Source: Collinsella sp.
Lineage (GTDB): Bacteria; Actinomycetota; Coriobacteriia; Coriobacteriales; Coriobacteriaceae
Reading direction: 5' to 3'
Length of the DNA: 64,000 bases
NCBI GenBank assembly: GCA_019414045.1
Contig: DXMW01000028.1
Location: 1 to 64,000 of the forward strand
The position numbers were made by a program, and so were the translations under genes. The stretch's first letter is position 1; the number at the start of each line of letters is the position of its first letter. Shown here piece after piece: positions 1-8,622 of the stretch. The notes beneath the pieces are model-generated. The model made no database searches. It saw only the letters and a list, made by a program, of their open reading frames with translations, and had not been told where the DNA came from.

Positions 1-446
1 CTGCGGGAATGGGCTATTTGCTCAATGTGTTCGGCTGAGATCGGAAATCAACCAACAACAACCAATCTAGGCGCGTCGCAGAAAAGACGCGTTTTAGAAA
101 AAGTTAAGGCCATTAATTCAGGGCTCCAACACATTTTGCCGCGAAATCAAGCTGATGTCATTTCAAAACACCGCCAGTTTACTACGACTGATCGGCGACT
201 CCCGAGCACCGCGTGTTCCCCGTTTGCAAAACCGCAGGTAGGGAGCCCGACGGTTGCGTGAAAAGGCGTGCGTGGTCGAACATTCCTGATTCATCGTAGT
301 AAACCGGCATAGTTCTGAGGCGCAGAGGAGGGGCGGTTCGCAATCGGGCCCGATAATGGGACTGGCGGAGCACGGGAAACCCGGTTGAGCGGGCGGGTCG
401 TGTTTCGCCTGCGCCGGCACGGGCGAAAGTTTTTCCAAAAATGTCC
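1..446. other. Non-coding stretch before tRNA-Ala
   Basis: No convincing gene is seen. The short open frames lack ribosome binding sites and show no protein-like composition, and the frames at the right end run across the tRNA. The stretch holds a terminator-like hairpin at 72-95. It also has an 11-bp pair, GTTTACTACGA at 177-187 and its exact inverse at 293-303, whose role is unknown. Confidence 0.6.
72..95 (+). terminator. Putative terminator of an upstream gene
   Basis: CGCGTC (72-77) pairs with GACGCG (86-91) across an A-rich loop and is followed by TTTT. This is a short intrinsic-terminator shape for a plus-strand transcript entering from the left edge. Confidence 0.4.
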
Positions 447-475
447 TTGCATCGCCGTCCGAGTTCCCGTATAGT
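447..475 (+). promoter_or_regulatory. Promoter of tRNA-Ala
   Basis: A -35 hexamer TTGCAT (447-452) and a -10 hexamer TATAGT (470-475) are separated by 17 bp. The -10 lies 12 bp before the mature tRNA 5' end, which fits a housekeeping sigma promoter. Confidence 0.7.
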
Positions 476-487
476 ACTTTTTCGCAC

Positions 488-560
488 GGGGGCGTAGCTC
501 AGCTGGGAGAGCGCTTGACTGGCAGTCAAGAGGTCAGGGGTTCGATCCCCCTCGTCTCCA
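488..560 (+). tRNA. tRNA-Ala (anticodon GGC)
   Basis: A full cloverleaf can be folded. The acceptor stem is GGGGGCG with CGTCTCC (two G-U pairs). The anticodon stem CTTGA/TCAAG encloses the loop CTGGCAG, which reads anticodon GGC. The T arm AGGGG/CCCCT has the loop TTCGATC, and the discriminator base is A. CCA is not encoded, since the next bases are CCC. The anticodon reads the GCC alanine codon, which is frequent in the neighbouring genes. Confidence 0.95.
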
Positions 561-634
561 CCCGAGCATTGAATGAGGCTCCAATGCAAGTTGGGGCCTT
601 TTTTCATATAGGCCACAAGGTCAAAGGCGGCAGC

Positions 635-2668
635 ATGATCCTCCTGGTCGACAAGATCGAAAAAAGCTTCGGCGCACGCGTCCTCTTTAGCGGCGCGTCC
701 TTCCAGATCAACCCCGGCGAGCGCTTCGCGCTTGTGGGACCCAACGGCGCCGGCAAAACCACCATGCTCAAAATCATCATGGGCATCGACAGTCCCGACT
801 CCGGCCAGGTCCAGTACGCCAAGGACTGCCAGGTAGGCTACCTAGAGCAGGAAACCAACCTGGAGCAAAAGGACACCACCATCCTCGCCGAGGTCATGGC
901 CGCCGCCAAGGAAATCCGCCGCATGGGCGAGCGTGCCAACGAGCTGCAGGCCCAGATCACCGAGCTCTCCGAGCAGGGCATGGACGTCGACGCGCTCCTT
1001 AACGAGTACGGCCAGGTCCAGGACCGCTTTGAGCACCTGGGCGGCTACGAGCTCGAGAGCAACGCCCGCAAAATCCTGTCCGGCCTGGGCTTCAAAGTCA
1101 CCGACTTTGAACGCCCGTGCTCCGAGTTCTCCGGCGGCTGGCAGATGCGTATTGCGCTGGCAAAGCTCTTCCTGCGCCACCCCGACCTGCTGCTGCTGGA
1201 CGAGCCCACCAACCACCTGGACCTCGAAAGCGTCCAGTGGCTGCGCGGCTTTATCGCCAACTACGACGGCGCCGTCCTCATCGTCAGCCACGACCGCGCC
1301 TTCATGGACGCCTGCGTCGACCACGTCGCCGCGCTCGAAAACCGTCGCGTGACCACTTACACCGGCAACTACAGCAGCTACCTCAAGCAGCGCGAGGACA
1401 ACCTTGAGCAGATGCGCGCCAAGCGCGCCGCCCAGGAGCGCGACATCGCCCACATGCAGGTCTTCGTCGACAAGTTCCGCTACAAGCCCACCAAGGCAGC
1501 CCAGGCCCAGGAGCGCATCCGCAAGATCGAGCAGATCAAAAAGGAGCTTGTCATCCTACCCGAGGGCCACAAGCACATCGACTTTAAGTTCCCCGACCCA
1601 CCGCGCTCCGGCGATATGGTCGTGGGCCTGGAGGGCGTCTCCAAGTCCTACGGCAACAAGCACATCTACAGCGATATCGACCTCAAGCTCTACCGCGGCG
1701 AGCACGTGGCGCTCGTCGGCCCCAACGGCGCCGGCAAGTCCACCCTCATGAAGATCCTCGCCGGCCTGGAGCCGCCCACCACCGGCACCCGCGACCTAGG
1801 CACCAACGTGGGCGTGGCCTATTACGCCCAGCACGCACTCGAGGGCATGACCGAGTCCAATACCGTCCTGCAAGAGATCGACACCGTCACGCCCAAGTGG
1901 ACCGTGCCGCAGCAGCGCAGCCTGCTGGGCGCCTTCCTGTTTAGCGACAACGACGCAATCGAAAAGCAGGTACGCGTCCTCTCCGGCGGTGAAAAGGCGC
2001 GTCTGGCCCTGGCAAAGATGCTCGTGGCCCCCGAGGCGCTCCTGTGCCTGGACGAGCCCACCAACCACCTGGACATCGACTCGGTGGACATGCTCGAGAA
2101 CGCCCTGCAAAACTTCCCCGGTACCATCGTGCTAATCAGCCACGACGAGCACCTGGTACGCGCCGTGGCCAACCGCGTCATCGACATCCGCGACGGACAA
2201 GTCACGGTCTACGACGGCGACTACGACTACTACCTCTACAAGCGCGAGGACCTCGCAGCCCGCGCCGCCGCCGAGGCGTCCACGGAGAGCGCGCCGGCCA
2301 CGACCAAGTCCGCCAAGGCAAGCGCCGCCCAGGCCGACACCCCCGCCGCGGCGCCTAAGCCTGCCGAGGGCAAAAAGACCAAGGAGCAAAAGCGCGCCGA
2401 GGCCCAAGCCCGCGCCGCGCTCAATAAAAAGCTCAAGGGCGTGCGCAACCAGCTCAAGAAGATCGAGACGGAGCTCGACAAAAAGCGTGCCCGCTATGAC
2501 GAGCTTATGGAATTGATGGCAAGCGAAGAGCTTTATGCCGATCAAGACAAGTTCAACGCCGCGCTGGGGGAATATAACGGCCTTAAGCAAGAGCTACCCA
2601 AGCTCGAGGACGAATGGCTGGAGCTTTCCACCCAGATCGAAGAGGAGACCGCGCGTGAACTCTCGTAA
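635..2668 (+). CDS. ABC-F family ATPase (Uup/YdiF-like)
   Basis: This 677-residue protein has two ABC ATPase domains and no membrane segment, as in ABC-F proteins that act on ribosomes. Domain 1 has Walker A GPNGAGKT near residue 35, signature FSGGW and Walker B LLLLDEPTNHLDL. Domain 2, from about residue 330, repeats these as GPNGAGKS, LSGGEKARL and LCLDEPTNHLDI. A charged linker, rich in Arg and Lys, joins the domains. An Ala/Lys-rich C-terminal coiled coil (about 545-677) resembles the Uup/YdiF type. The ATG at 635 follows AAAGGCGG; an earlier in-frame ATG at 515 lies inside the tRNA and is rejected. Family role: translation factor or ribosome-protection ATPase; the exact subgroup is uncertain. 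Confidence 0.93.
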   Translation: MILLVDKIEKSFGARVLFSGASFQINPGERFALVGPNGAGKTTMLKIIMGIDSPDSGQVQYAKDCQVGYLEQETNLEQKDTTILAEVMAAAKEIRRMGERANELQAQITELSEQGMDVDALLNEYGQVQDRFEHLGGYELESNARKILSGLGFKVTDFERPCSEFSGGWQMRIALAKLFLRHPDLLLLDEPTNHLDLESVQWLRGFIANYDGAVLIVSHDRAFMDACVDHVAALENRRVTTYTGNYSSYLKQREDNLEQMRAKRAAQERDIAHMQVFVDKFRYKPTKAAQAQERIRKIEQIKKELVILPEGHKHIDFKFPDPPRSGDMVVGLEGVSKSYGNKHIYSDIDLKLYRGEHVALVGPNGAGKSTLMKILAGLEPPTTGTRDLGTNVGVAYYAQHALEGMTESNTVLQEIDTVTPKWTVPQQRSLLGAFLFSDNDAIEKQVRVLSGGEKARLALAKMLVAPEALLCLDEPTNHLDIDSVDMLENALQNFPGTIVLISHDEHLVRAVANRVIDIRDGQVTVYDGDYDYYLYKREDLAARAAAEASTESAPATTKSAKASAAQADTPAAAPKPAEGKKTKEQKRAEAQARAALNKKLKGVRNQLKKIETELDKKRARYDELMELMASEELYADQDKFNAALGEYNGLKQELPKLEDEWLELSTQIEEETARELS

Positions 2669-2951
2669 GGCCGCTGCCGTGGCGATGAGCATCATCGCCA
2701 TCGCCTGTCGCATCTGCGGCATTTTTATGAGCGCGATGACCGTGCTGCTGTGTTTTAGCGGCCTCACCGCCAAGCTGCAGATCGTGGGCTTTGTCGTCGA
2801 GCTTTCGCGCGCCCTGCCGAGCGCCATCGCCGGCTACGGCGTCATCACGTCGCCCTTTGGCGGTGTGTTCCGCTTGGATTACGCCATCGTCGCCGTGATC
2901 CTGTTTGTGATCGACTACCTGCTCACGCGCGCCTCGCGTCGCGTCCGCTAG
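2655..2951 (+). CDS. Small two-helix membrane protein, unknown
   Basis: A 98-residue protein starts at GTG 2655, overlaps the ABC-F gene by 14 bp and is preceded by GAAGAGGAGA. Two hydrophobic segments are visible, at about residues 8-30 and 70-90, separated by a short polar loop, and the tail is Arg-rich (TRASRRVR). The overlap and the 9-bp gap to the protease gene indicate one operon. No family is recognised. It may be an integral-membrane accessory of the adjacent site-2 protease homologue, but nothing in the sequence proves that. Confidence 0.7.
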   Translation: MNSRKAAAVAMSIIAIACRICGIFMSAMTVLLCFSGLTAKLQIVGFVVELSRALPSAIAGYGVITSPFGGVFRLDYAIVAVILFVIDYLLTRASRRVR

Positions 2952-2960
2952 AGGAGCGCC

Positions 2961-3644
2961 ATGTCCAGCAGCTACATCATGAACCTGCTCGCCAGCGCCG
3001 TCGCCGTCATCGTGGGCATCGTGATCCACGAGAGCGCACACGCCGCCGCGGCCTGGGCGCTCGGCGACAAGACGGCCCGTTCGCGCGGCCGCGTGTCGCT
3101 CAACCCGCTTAACCATATCGACCCGTTTGGCACCATCATCCTGCCGCTGCTCATGCTCGCGGCCGGCGGTCCCGTGTTCGCCTTCGCCAAACCCGTGCCC
3201 GTCTACCTCAACAACCTCAAGCACCCCAAGCGTGACGAGGTCCTGGTGAGTGCGGCCGGCCCCGCATCGAACATCGCACTCGCGTGCCTCGCGGCCGCCC
3301 TCATGCACGCAACGTACGGCAACCTCTACACCAGCATGTCCTTTGCCGTAGCATCACAGATCATGAACTTCGGCACCACCTTTATCGTGGTCAACCTGTC
3401 ACTCGCGTTCTTCAACCTCATCCCGATCCCGCCACTCGACGGTTCGTCGATCATCGTGCCCTTCCTCAAAGGCAAGGCGCTCAACAACTACTACCACCTG
3501 CAGCAATACGCCATGCCCATCCTCATCATCGTGCTGTACCTGCTGCCTATGTGGACCGGCATCGACGTGATCGGCCGCTATTTCGACGTTACCGTGTATC
3601 CGCTTGCTGAGCAGCTGCTCAACTTCGCAATCGCCGGCATCTAA
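2961..3644 (+). CDS. Site-2 protease family (M50) membrane metalloprotease
   Basis: This 227-residue integral membrane protein has the zinc motif HESAH (HExxH) in its first helix at about residue 25. The second M50 motif, NLIPIPPLDGS (the N-P-x-DG type), lies at about residue 152. It is the short form, without PDZ or CBS domains, close to the YwhC/Rip3-like M50B group. Such proteases cleave within membranes, often acting on signalling proteins, but no substrate is evident here. The start follows GAGGAGCGCC. An 84-bp gap separates it from scpA. Confidence 0.92.
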   Translation: MSSSYIMNLLASAVAVIVGIVIHESAHAAAAWALGDKTARSRGRVSLNPLNHIDPFGTIILPLLMLAAGGPVFAFAKPVPVYLNNLKHPKRDEVLVSAAGPASNIALACLAAALMHATYGNLYTSMSFAVASQIMNFGTTFIVVNLSLAFFNLIPIPPLDGSSIIVPFLKGKALNNYYHLQQYAMPILIIVLYLLPMWTGIDVIGRYFDVTVYPLAEQLLNFAIAGI

Positions 3645-3728
3645 GGTAAACTTACAGGTCGACCGTGCAAAACGGTCGTAATATGCACCCAAACCGCGCC
3701 GCGAAGGCGCCGTCAAAGGAGGTCGAAG

Positions 3729-4541
3729 ATGTCGTATCGCGTGTCGACGCAGGTCTACAGCGGACCGTTCGACCTGCTGCTGCAGCTGGTAACCCGCCAA
3801 AAAGTAGATATCGGCGCCATCTCCATCAGCGAGGTGGCCGAGCAGTACCTTGCCGAGGCCGAGCGCATCGAGGCGCTGGACCTGGACGTGGCGAGCGACT
3901 TTTTGTTGGTCGCAGCAACCCTTTTGGACATCAAGGCCGCCTCCTTGGTGCCGCAGGAGGCCCCGCGCAAAGCCGATGACGACGATGACGAGTTCGACGA
4001 AGACCTCGAGGAGCTCAGCACGCTCGACGGCGACGCCCTGCGCGAGGTCCTGATCCAGCGCCTGATTGCCTACAAGCAGTTTAAAGGCGCGGCTGCGGCC
4101 CTCGGTGCCCGCATGCAGGCCGAAAGCCGCATGCACCCGCGTGTGGCCGGCCCCGACCCCGAGTTCCTGGGCCTTATGCCCGACTACCTGGCTGGCATCA
4201 CCCTGCGCGGTTTGGCCGTCATCTGTGCCGACCTGGACGGCAAGCGCCAGACCTTCCTGCTGGAGGCCGAGCACGTGGCGCCGCATCGCGTGCCGCTCGA
4301 TCTGACCGTAGCCTCGGTCGACCGCTTTACCATGGCGCACCAAACTTGCACCTTCCGCGAGCTGTTGGACGGCGACGCCACCACCGAGCAGCTCGTCGTC
4401 ACCTTTTTGGCCATGCTGGAGCTCGCCAAGCGCGGCTCGCTCACGCTGAGTCAGGACGAAATCTTTGGGACCATTCAAATCAACCGCGTCGAGGGCGCCG
4501 AGGCATACGTGCCCGGCGAGGGCCCCGAGCTCACCGAATAG
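3729..4541 (+). CDS. scpA: Segregation and condensation protein A
   Basis: This 270-residue kleisin-type subunit bridges SMC heads in the bacterial condensin complex. The N-terminal GPFDLLLQLVTRQKVDI block and the DFLLVAATLLDIKA block are typical of ScpA, and an acidic stretch follows at about residues 80-96. A strong AAAGGAGGTCG precedes the ATG. scpB begins 11 bp downstream, the conserved arrangement. No smc gene lies in the window. Confidence 0.96.
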   Translation: MSYRVSTQVYSGPFDLLLQLVTRQKVDIGAISISEVAEQYLAEAERIEALDLDVASDFLLVAATLLDIKAASLVPQEAPRKADDDDDEFDEDLEELSTLDGDALREVLIQRLIAYKQFKGAAAALGARMQAESRMHPRVAGPDPEFLGLMPDYLAGITLRGLAVICADLDGKRQTFLLEAEHVAPHRVPLDLTVASVDRFTMAHQTCTFRELLDGDATTEQLVVTFLAMLELAKRGSLTLSQDEIFGTIQINRVEGAEAYVPGEGPELTE

Positions 4542-4552
4542 GAGCCGCAATC

Positions 4553-5281
4553 ATGTCAACCCTTTCCACGCTAGAGGCAAACAGCCTCAAAGGCGCCCTC
4601 GAGGCGCTGCTGCTGGTGTCGAGCGACCCGGTGAGCGCGCCCGCGCTGGCAGGCGCGCTGGATATCGCCCCCGGCGAGTGCGCGTCGCTGCTCGCCGAGC
4701 TCAAGGTTGAGTACGAGGAGGCCAACCGCGGCTTTCAGCTGCGCGAGGTCGCCGGCGGCTGGCGCCTGTTCACGCATCCCGCCTACCATGACGTGGTCGA
4801 GGCCTACGTGCTGAGCTGGGACACGCAAAAGCTGTCGCAGGCGGCGCTCGAAACCCTGGCCGTCATCGCATACCACCAGCCCGTGACGCGCGAGGTGGTC
4901 AAGGGCATCCGCGGCGTCAACTCCGACGGCGTCATCGCGTCGCTCGTGGACAAGGGTCTGGTGCGCGAACTCGGCCGCGACCCCCAGCGCGGTCAAGCCA
5001 TCATCTACGGCACGACCAACGCCTTCTTGGAAAAGTTCGGTCTGCGCTCCACCCGCGACCTGCCCGACCTGGAGCAGTTTGCCCCCGACGAGCAGTCGCG
5101 TCAATTTATCCGCGAGCGCCTGATCGGCCGCAGCATTCAGTCCACGCTCGAGGAGCAGGCCGAGGACCTGGACGAAGAGCGCGAACTGCTCGATACCGAT
5201 GTTGAAGATGTTGAGGCAGTCGAGAACTTGGAGACCCTGGTCGTCGACGAGACCTCGGAGGATTTGCATGACGAGGACTAA
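4553..5281 (+). CDS. scpB: Segregation and condensation protein B
   Basis: This 242-residue winged-helix protein forms the ScpAB complex that regulates SMC. Diagnostic blocks include GALEALLLVSSDPVSA near the start, LSQAALETLAVIAYHQPVTR, and IRGVNSDGVIASLVDKGLVRE. The acidic tail after residue 200 (many Glu and Asp) is longer than in most ScpB proteins. ATG 4553 was chosen because conservation begins there and it follows GGAGCCGCAATC; the frame upstream overlaps scpA and is not ScpB-like. Confidence 0.96.
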   Translation: MSTLSTLEANSLKGALEALLLVSSDPVSAPALAGALDIAPGECASLLAELKVEYEEANRGFQLREVAGGWRLFTHPAYHDVVEAYVLSWDTQKLSQAALETLAVIAYHQPVTREVVKGIRGVNSDGVIASLVDKGLVRELGRDPQRGQAIIYGTTNAFLEKFGLRSTRDLPDLEQFAPDEQSRQFIRERLIGRSIQSTLEEQAEDLDEERELLDTDVEDVEAVENLETLVVDETSEDLHDED

Positions 5282-5303
5282 CGAAGTAGGGGAGACGCGC
5301 GCC

Positions 5304-6233
5304 ATGGGCAACGCAATACCCGCAACCGACACCCAGCCCGTCTATCCGCACACCATGCGCCTGCAGCGCTTTTTGGCGCGTGCGGGCGTGGCGAGCCGCC
5401 GCGGCTCGGAGGACCTAATGACCGCCGGCCGCGTGACCGTCAACGGCCAGGTCGCGACCGAACTAGGTACCAAGGTCGACGTCGACCGCGACCATATCGA
5501 GGTCGACGGCATGCCCGTCAAGCTCAACCAGGGCGCCGTGTACCTGATGCTCTACAAGCCGACCGGCTACCTCACCACCATGAGCGATCCGCAGGAGCGC
5601 CCTTGCGTGGCCGACCTGGTCCCCCGCGACCGCTTTCCGGGACTTTTCCCGGTGGGCCGCCTGGACCGCGACACCACGGGCCTTTTGCTCTTTACCACCG
5701 ACGGCGACCTGTCGCAGGACCTGCTGCACCCCAGCAAGCACGTCTACAAGACCTACCAGGCGCTCGTTGACGGGACGCTGACCGAGCTCGATCTCACGCC
5801 GCTCCGCCGTGGTATCGAGCTCGACGATGGCCTGTGCCAGCCGGCAATCTGCCGCGTCATCAACGCGCGCGAGGCCGAGGCCGTAGCTCCCCAAGGCGTC
5901 AAGCCCGGCACCACCGCCGTGGAGGTCATCATCCGCGAGGGCCGCAAAAACCAGGTCAAACGCATGCTGAGCAAGATTCACCATCCCGTGATCCGCTTGC
6001 ATCGCAGCAACTTTGCCGGCCTGGAGCTCGTGGACGTGGCCAAAGGCTCGTGGCGCGAGCTCACCGACCGCGAGGTGCAGATCCTCAAGGCCGGCGGCAT
6101 CCCGCCCAAGCAGGCGAGCGCCAAGCGCAACGGCGGCAAGCCCCAAGACACGCCCGCCAGCCGCACGCGTCACCACGGCAGCCACGGCTCCGCACCCAAG
6201 CGCAACACCTACCGCGAGCGCTACACGGGCTAG
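5304..6233 (+). CDS. rluB: RluB-type 23S rRNA pseudouridine synthase
   Basis: The protein has 309 residues. An S4 RNA-binding domain (LQRFLARAGVASRRGSEDLM) lies at about residues 15-75. The RsuA/RluB/E/F catalytic domain follows, with the aspartate motif GRLDRDTTGLLLFT. The C-terminal 50 residues are basic and rich in Ser, His and Arg. ATG 5304 follows AGGGGAGACG; an upstream in-frame ATG at 5268 overlaps scpB and has a weaker site. Location directly after scpAB is common in Gram-positive bacteria. RluB specificity (U2605 type) is inferred from context and not certain. Confidence 0.9.
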   Translation: MGNAIPATDTQPVYPHTMRLQRFLARAGVASRRGSEDLMTAGRVTVNGQVATELGTKVDVDRDHIEVDGMPVKLNQGAVYLMLYKPTGYLTTMSDPQERPCVADLVPRDRFPGLFPVGRLDRDTTGLLLFTTDGDLSQDLLHPSKHVYKTYQALVDGTLTELDLTPLRRGIELDDGLCQPAICRVINAREAEAVAPQGVKPGTTAVEVIIREGRKNQVKRMLSKIHHPVIRLHRSNFAGLELVDVAKGSWRELTDREVQILKAGGIPPKQASAKRNGGKPQDTPASRTRHHGSHGSAPKRNTYRERYTG

Positions 6234-6299
6234 GCAACCCGCCGTGCCCCAGCGCCCGCGAACCATACCAGCACGTCAACCATCGAAAGGAAGCATTGC

Positions 6300-6986
6300 A
6301 TGATCGTCGCCATCGACGGCCCCGCCGGTTCCGGCAAGTCCACCATCGCCAAGGAGATCGCCCGCCAGCTGGGCTTTAACAAGCTCGACACGGGCGCCAT
6401 GTATCGCGCCGTCACCTTCGCCGCGCTCGACCGCGGCGTCGATCTGGACGACGAGGCGGCCATCGACGCCCTCGCCGAGCAGATCGAGATTCGCTTTACC
6501 AACGGCACCGGCGAGGACACGCGCCTGACCATTGACGGCCAGGACGCTTCGACCGCCATTCGTACCCCGCAGGTCGACGCCAACGTGTCCAAGGTCTCGG
6601 CCTACCCGGGCGTGCGCGCCGCCATGCTCATCCATCAGCGCCGCGCCGCCGAGGACCGCGATATCGTGGCCGAGGGTCGCGACATCGGAACCGTCGTGTT
6701 CCCCAACGCACAGGTCAAGGTCTTCCTGACCGCTGACCCGCGCGAGCGCGCCCGCCGCCGCGTGCTGCAGCGTCACCAAAACGACGCCCAGCCGCTTACT
6801 GCCGAGCAGCTCGAGGCCGAGGTCGACGAGACTCTCGACGCCCTTAAGCAGCGCGACAAGCTTGACAGCAGCCGCGAGGTCGCGCCGCTCGTGCCCGCCG
6901 AGGACGCCGTGCACGTTGACTCCACCGCCCATACCATCGACGAGGTCGTCCGCATTATCGAGGGCCTCATCAACCAAAGGAGGTAG
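6300..6986 (+). CDS. cmk: Cytidylate kinase
   Basis: This 228-residue enzyme phosphorylates CMP and dCMP. Walker A is GPAGSGKST at residues 6-14; DTGAMYRAVT and EGRDIGTVVFPNA are hallmark Cmk motifs. AAAGGAAGCATTGC precedes the ATG. The acyltransferase gene begins 3 bp after the stop. The rluB, cmk, plsC, ispH order is shared by many Gram-positive genomes. Confidence 0.97.
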   Translation: MIVAIDGPAGSGKSTIAKEIARQLGFNKLDTGAMYRAVTFAALDRGVDLDDEAAIDALAEQIEIRFTNGTGEDTRLTIDGQDASTAIRTPQVDANVSKVSAYPGVRAAMLIHQRRAAEDRDIVAEGRDIGTVVFPNAQVKVFLTADPRERARRRVLQRHQNDAQPLTAEQLEAEVDETLDALKQRDKLDSSREVAPLVPAEDAVHVDSTAHTIDEVVRIIEGLINQRR

Positions 6987-6989
6987 CCC

Positions 6990-7718
6990 ATGCGCCTGTT
7001 TAAGCAGACGCCCGAGGATTATTACAACGCCCCCTATGCCGAGTTCCCGGCGCTCATCCGCGGCACCGTCGTCGTGGTCATGGCCATCCTGTGGGCCTTC
7101 TCCAAGCTCATGTGGCGCTGGAAGGTCGAGGACGCTGACCTGCTGTTTGAGCGCCAGGACGGACGCGGCAGCGTGGTCATCTGCAACCACACCTCGATGG
7201 CCGAGCTCTTGGCCGTGGAGACGGCGCTGTTCTTTGGCGGGCGCCGCATCCGCCCCATCTTTAAGTCCGAGTTCGCCAAGAGCAAGATCGTACGCTGGGC
7301 CTTTAGCCGCGTGGGCGGCATTCCCGTGGAGCGTGGCACCGCCGACATGAAGTGCCTGCGCGCCGCCCAGCATGCGCTGCAGCGCGGCGAGGACGTCCTG
7401 ATCTTCCCCGAGGGCACGCGCATCCGCTCGCGCGAGATCAAGCCCGAGGTCCATGGCGGTTTTGCGCTCATCGCTCAGATGGGCAAGGCGCCCGTCAACC
7501 CACTTGCCATCTGTGGCTGGTCCGACATCACGCCCGCGGGCAAAAAGCTCATGCGTCCCAAGAAGTGCTGGATTCGTGCCGGCAAGGCCGTCGCGCTTTC
7601 GGACGCGCCGGCCGGGCTTAAGCGTACGGAGCGCCTGGCCTGGTTTGAGTCCGAGGCCATGAACCGCGTCTACGCCATGCGAGACGAGCTGTGCGCCGAG
7701 CATCCGGGCAGGTTCTAG
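6990..7718 (+). CDS. plsC: PlsC-type 1-acylglycerol-3-phosphate acyltransferase
   Basis: This 242-residue enzyme makes phosphatidic acid from lysophosphatidic acid at the inner membrane. A hydrophobic segment lies at about residues 25-40. Motif I reads NHTSMAE with His67, so the family HX4D motif appears as HX4E. Motif III is FPEGTRIR, and GGIPVERG matches motif II. AAAGGAGGTAGCCC precedes the ATG. The Asp-to-Glu change at a catalytic position is unusual. Otherwise the protein is a full-length LPLAT. Confidence 0.9.
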   Translation: MRLFKQTPEDYYNAPYAEFPALIRGTVVVVMAILWAFSKLMWRWKVEDADLLFERQDGRGSVVICNHTSMAELLAVETALFFGGRRIRPIFKSEFAKSKIVRWAFSRVGGIPVERGTADMKCLRAAQHALQRGEDVLIFPEGTRIRSREIKPEVHGGFALIAQMGKAPVNPLAICGWSDITPAGKKLMRPKKCWIRAGKAVALSDAPAGLKRTERLAWFESEAMNRVYAMRDELCAEHPGRF

Positions 7719-7720
7719 CC

Positions 7721-8620
7721 ATGAGCGAGAACGTGACGAACACTGCCGTGACCGCGTCCGACCAAGCCACCGCGCCTACCATCGAGATCGCCGCCCACGC
7801 CGGCACTTGCTACGGCGTACAGCGTGCGCTCGATATGGCGCTGGCCGCTGCGCCGCAGGCAGGGGAGTGCACTCAGGTCCATACCTTGGGTCCGCTCATC
7901 CATAACCCTATCGTGGTGCGCGAGCTCGCTGAGGCAGGTGTTAGCCTGGCTGAGAACCTGGATAGCGCCGCAACCGGTACCGTGATCATCCGCGCCCACG
8001 GCGTGGTGCCGCAAGTGATCGATGCTGCCCGCGAGCGCGGCCTTACCGTGGTCGACGCCACCTGTCCCTACGTGAAGAAGGTCCATGTGGCCGCCGAGCG
8101 CCTGGTACGCGAGGGCTACCGCGTGGTAGTCGTAGGCGAGCCGGGCCATCCCGAGGTTGAGGGCATCTTGGGCCACGCCGGCAATGATGCACAGGTCGTG
8201 AGCTGTGCCGCCGACGCCACCGCCTTGTCGCTCAAGGGCAAGGTAGGCCTCGTCGTGCAAACCACCCAGACTGCGCAGAACCTCGCCGAGGTCGTGGCTG
8301 CTATCACCCCGCGCGTGCAGGAGCTGCGCGTGATCAACACCATCTGCGCCGCCACGAGTGAGCGTCAACAGGCAGCAGCCACACTTGCCAACCGCTGCGA
8401 CTGCATGGTCATCGTGGGCGGCAAGAACTCGGGCAACACCCGCCGCCTGGCGCAGATTTGCGCAGACGCCTGCGAGCGTACGCATCACATCGAGGAAGCT
8501 TCCGAGCTCCAGGCCGCGTGGTTTGCCGACGCTCACCACATCGGCATCACCGCCGGAGCCTCCACCCCGCAAGAACACATCGAACGCGCCGTCACGCGCA
8601 TCAAGGAGCTTTGCCGCTAA
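7721..8620 (+). CDS. ispH: 4-hydroxy-3-methylbut-2-enyl diphosphate reductase
   Basis: This 299-residue iron-sulfur enzyme performs the last step of the MEP isoprenoid pathway. The three cluster cysteines sit in AGTCYGVQ, DATCPYVKKVH and NTICAATSERQ. GGKNSGNTRRL and the ITAGASTP block near the C terminus bind substrate. An N-terminal extension of about 20 residues is Ser/Thr/Ala-rich. The ATG at 7721 lies 2 bp after the plsC stop. Cmk, PlsC and IspH act in separate pathways but are often genomic neighbours. Confidence 0.97.
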   Translation: MSENVTNTAVTASDQATAPTIEIAAHAGTCYGVQRALDMALAAAPQAGECTQVHTLGPLIHNPIVVRELAEAGVSLAENLDSAATGTVIIRAHGVVPQVIDAARERGLTVVDATCPYVKKVHVAAERLVREGYRVVVVGEPGHPEVEGILGHAGNDAQVVSCAADATALSLKGKVGLVVQTTQTAQNLAEVVAAITPRVQELRVINTICAATSERQQAAATLANRCDCMVIVGGKNSGNTRRLAQICADACERTHHIEEASELQAAWFADAHHIGITAGASTPQEHIERAVTRIKELCR

Positions 8621-8622
8621 CC

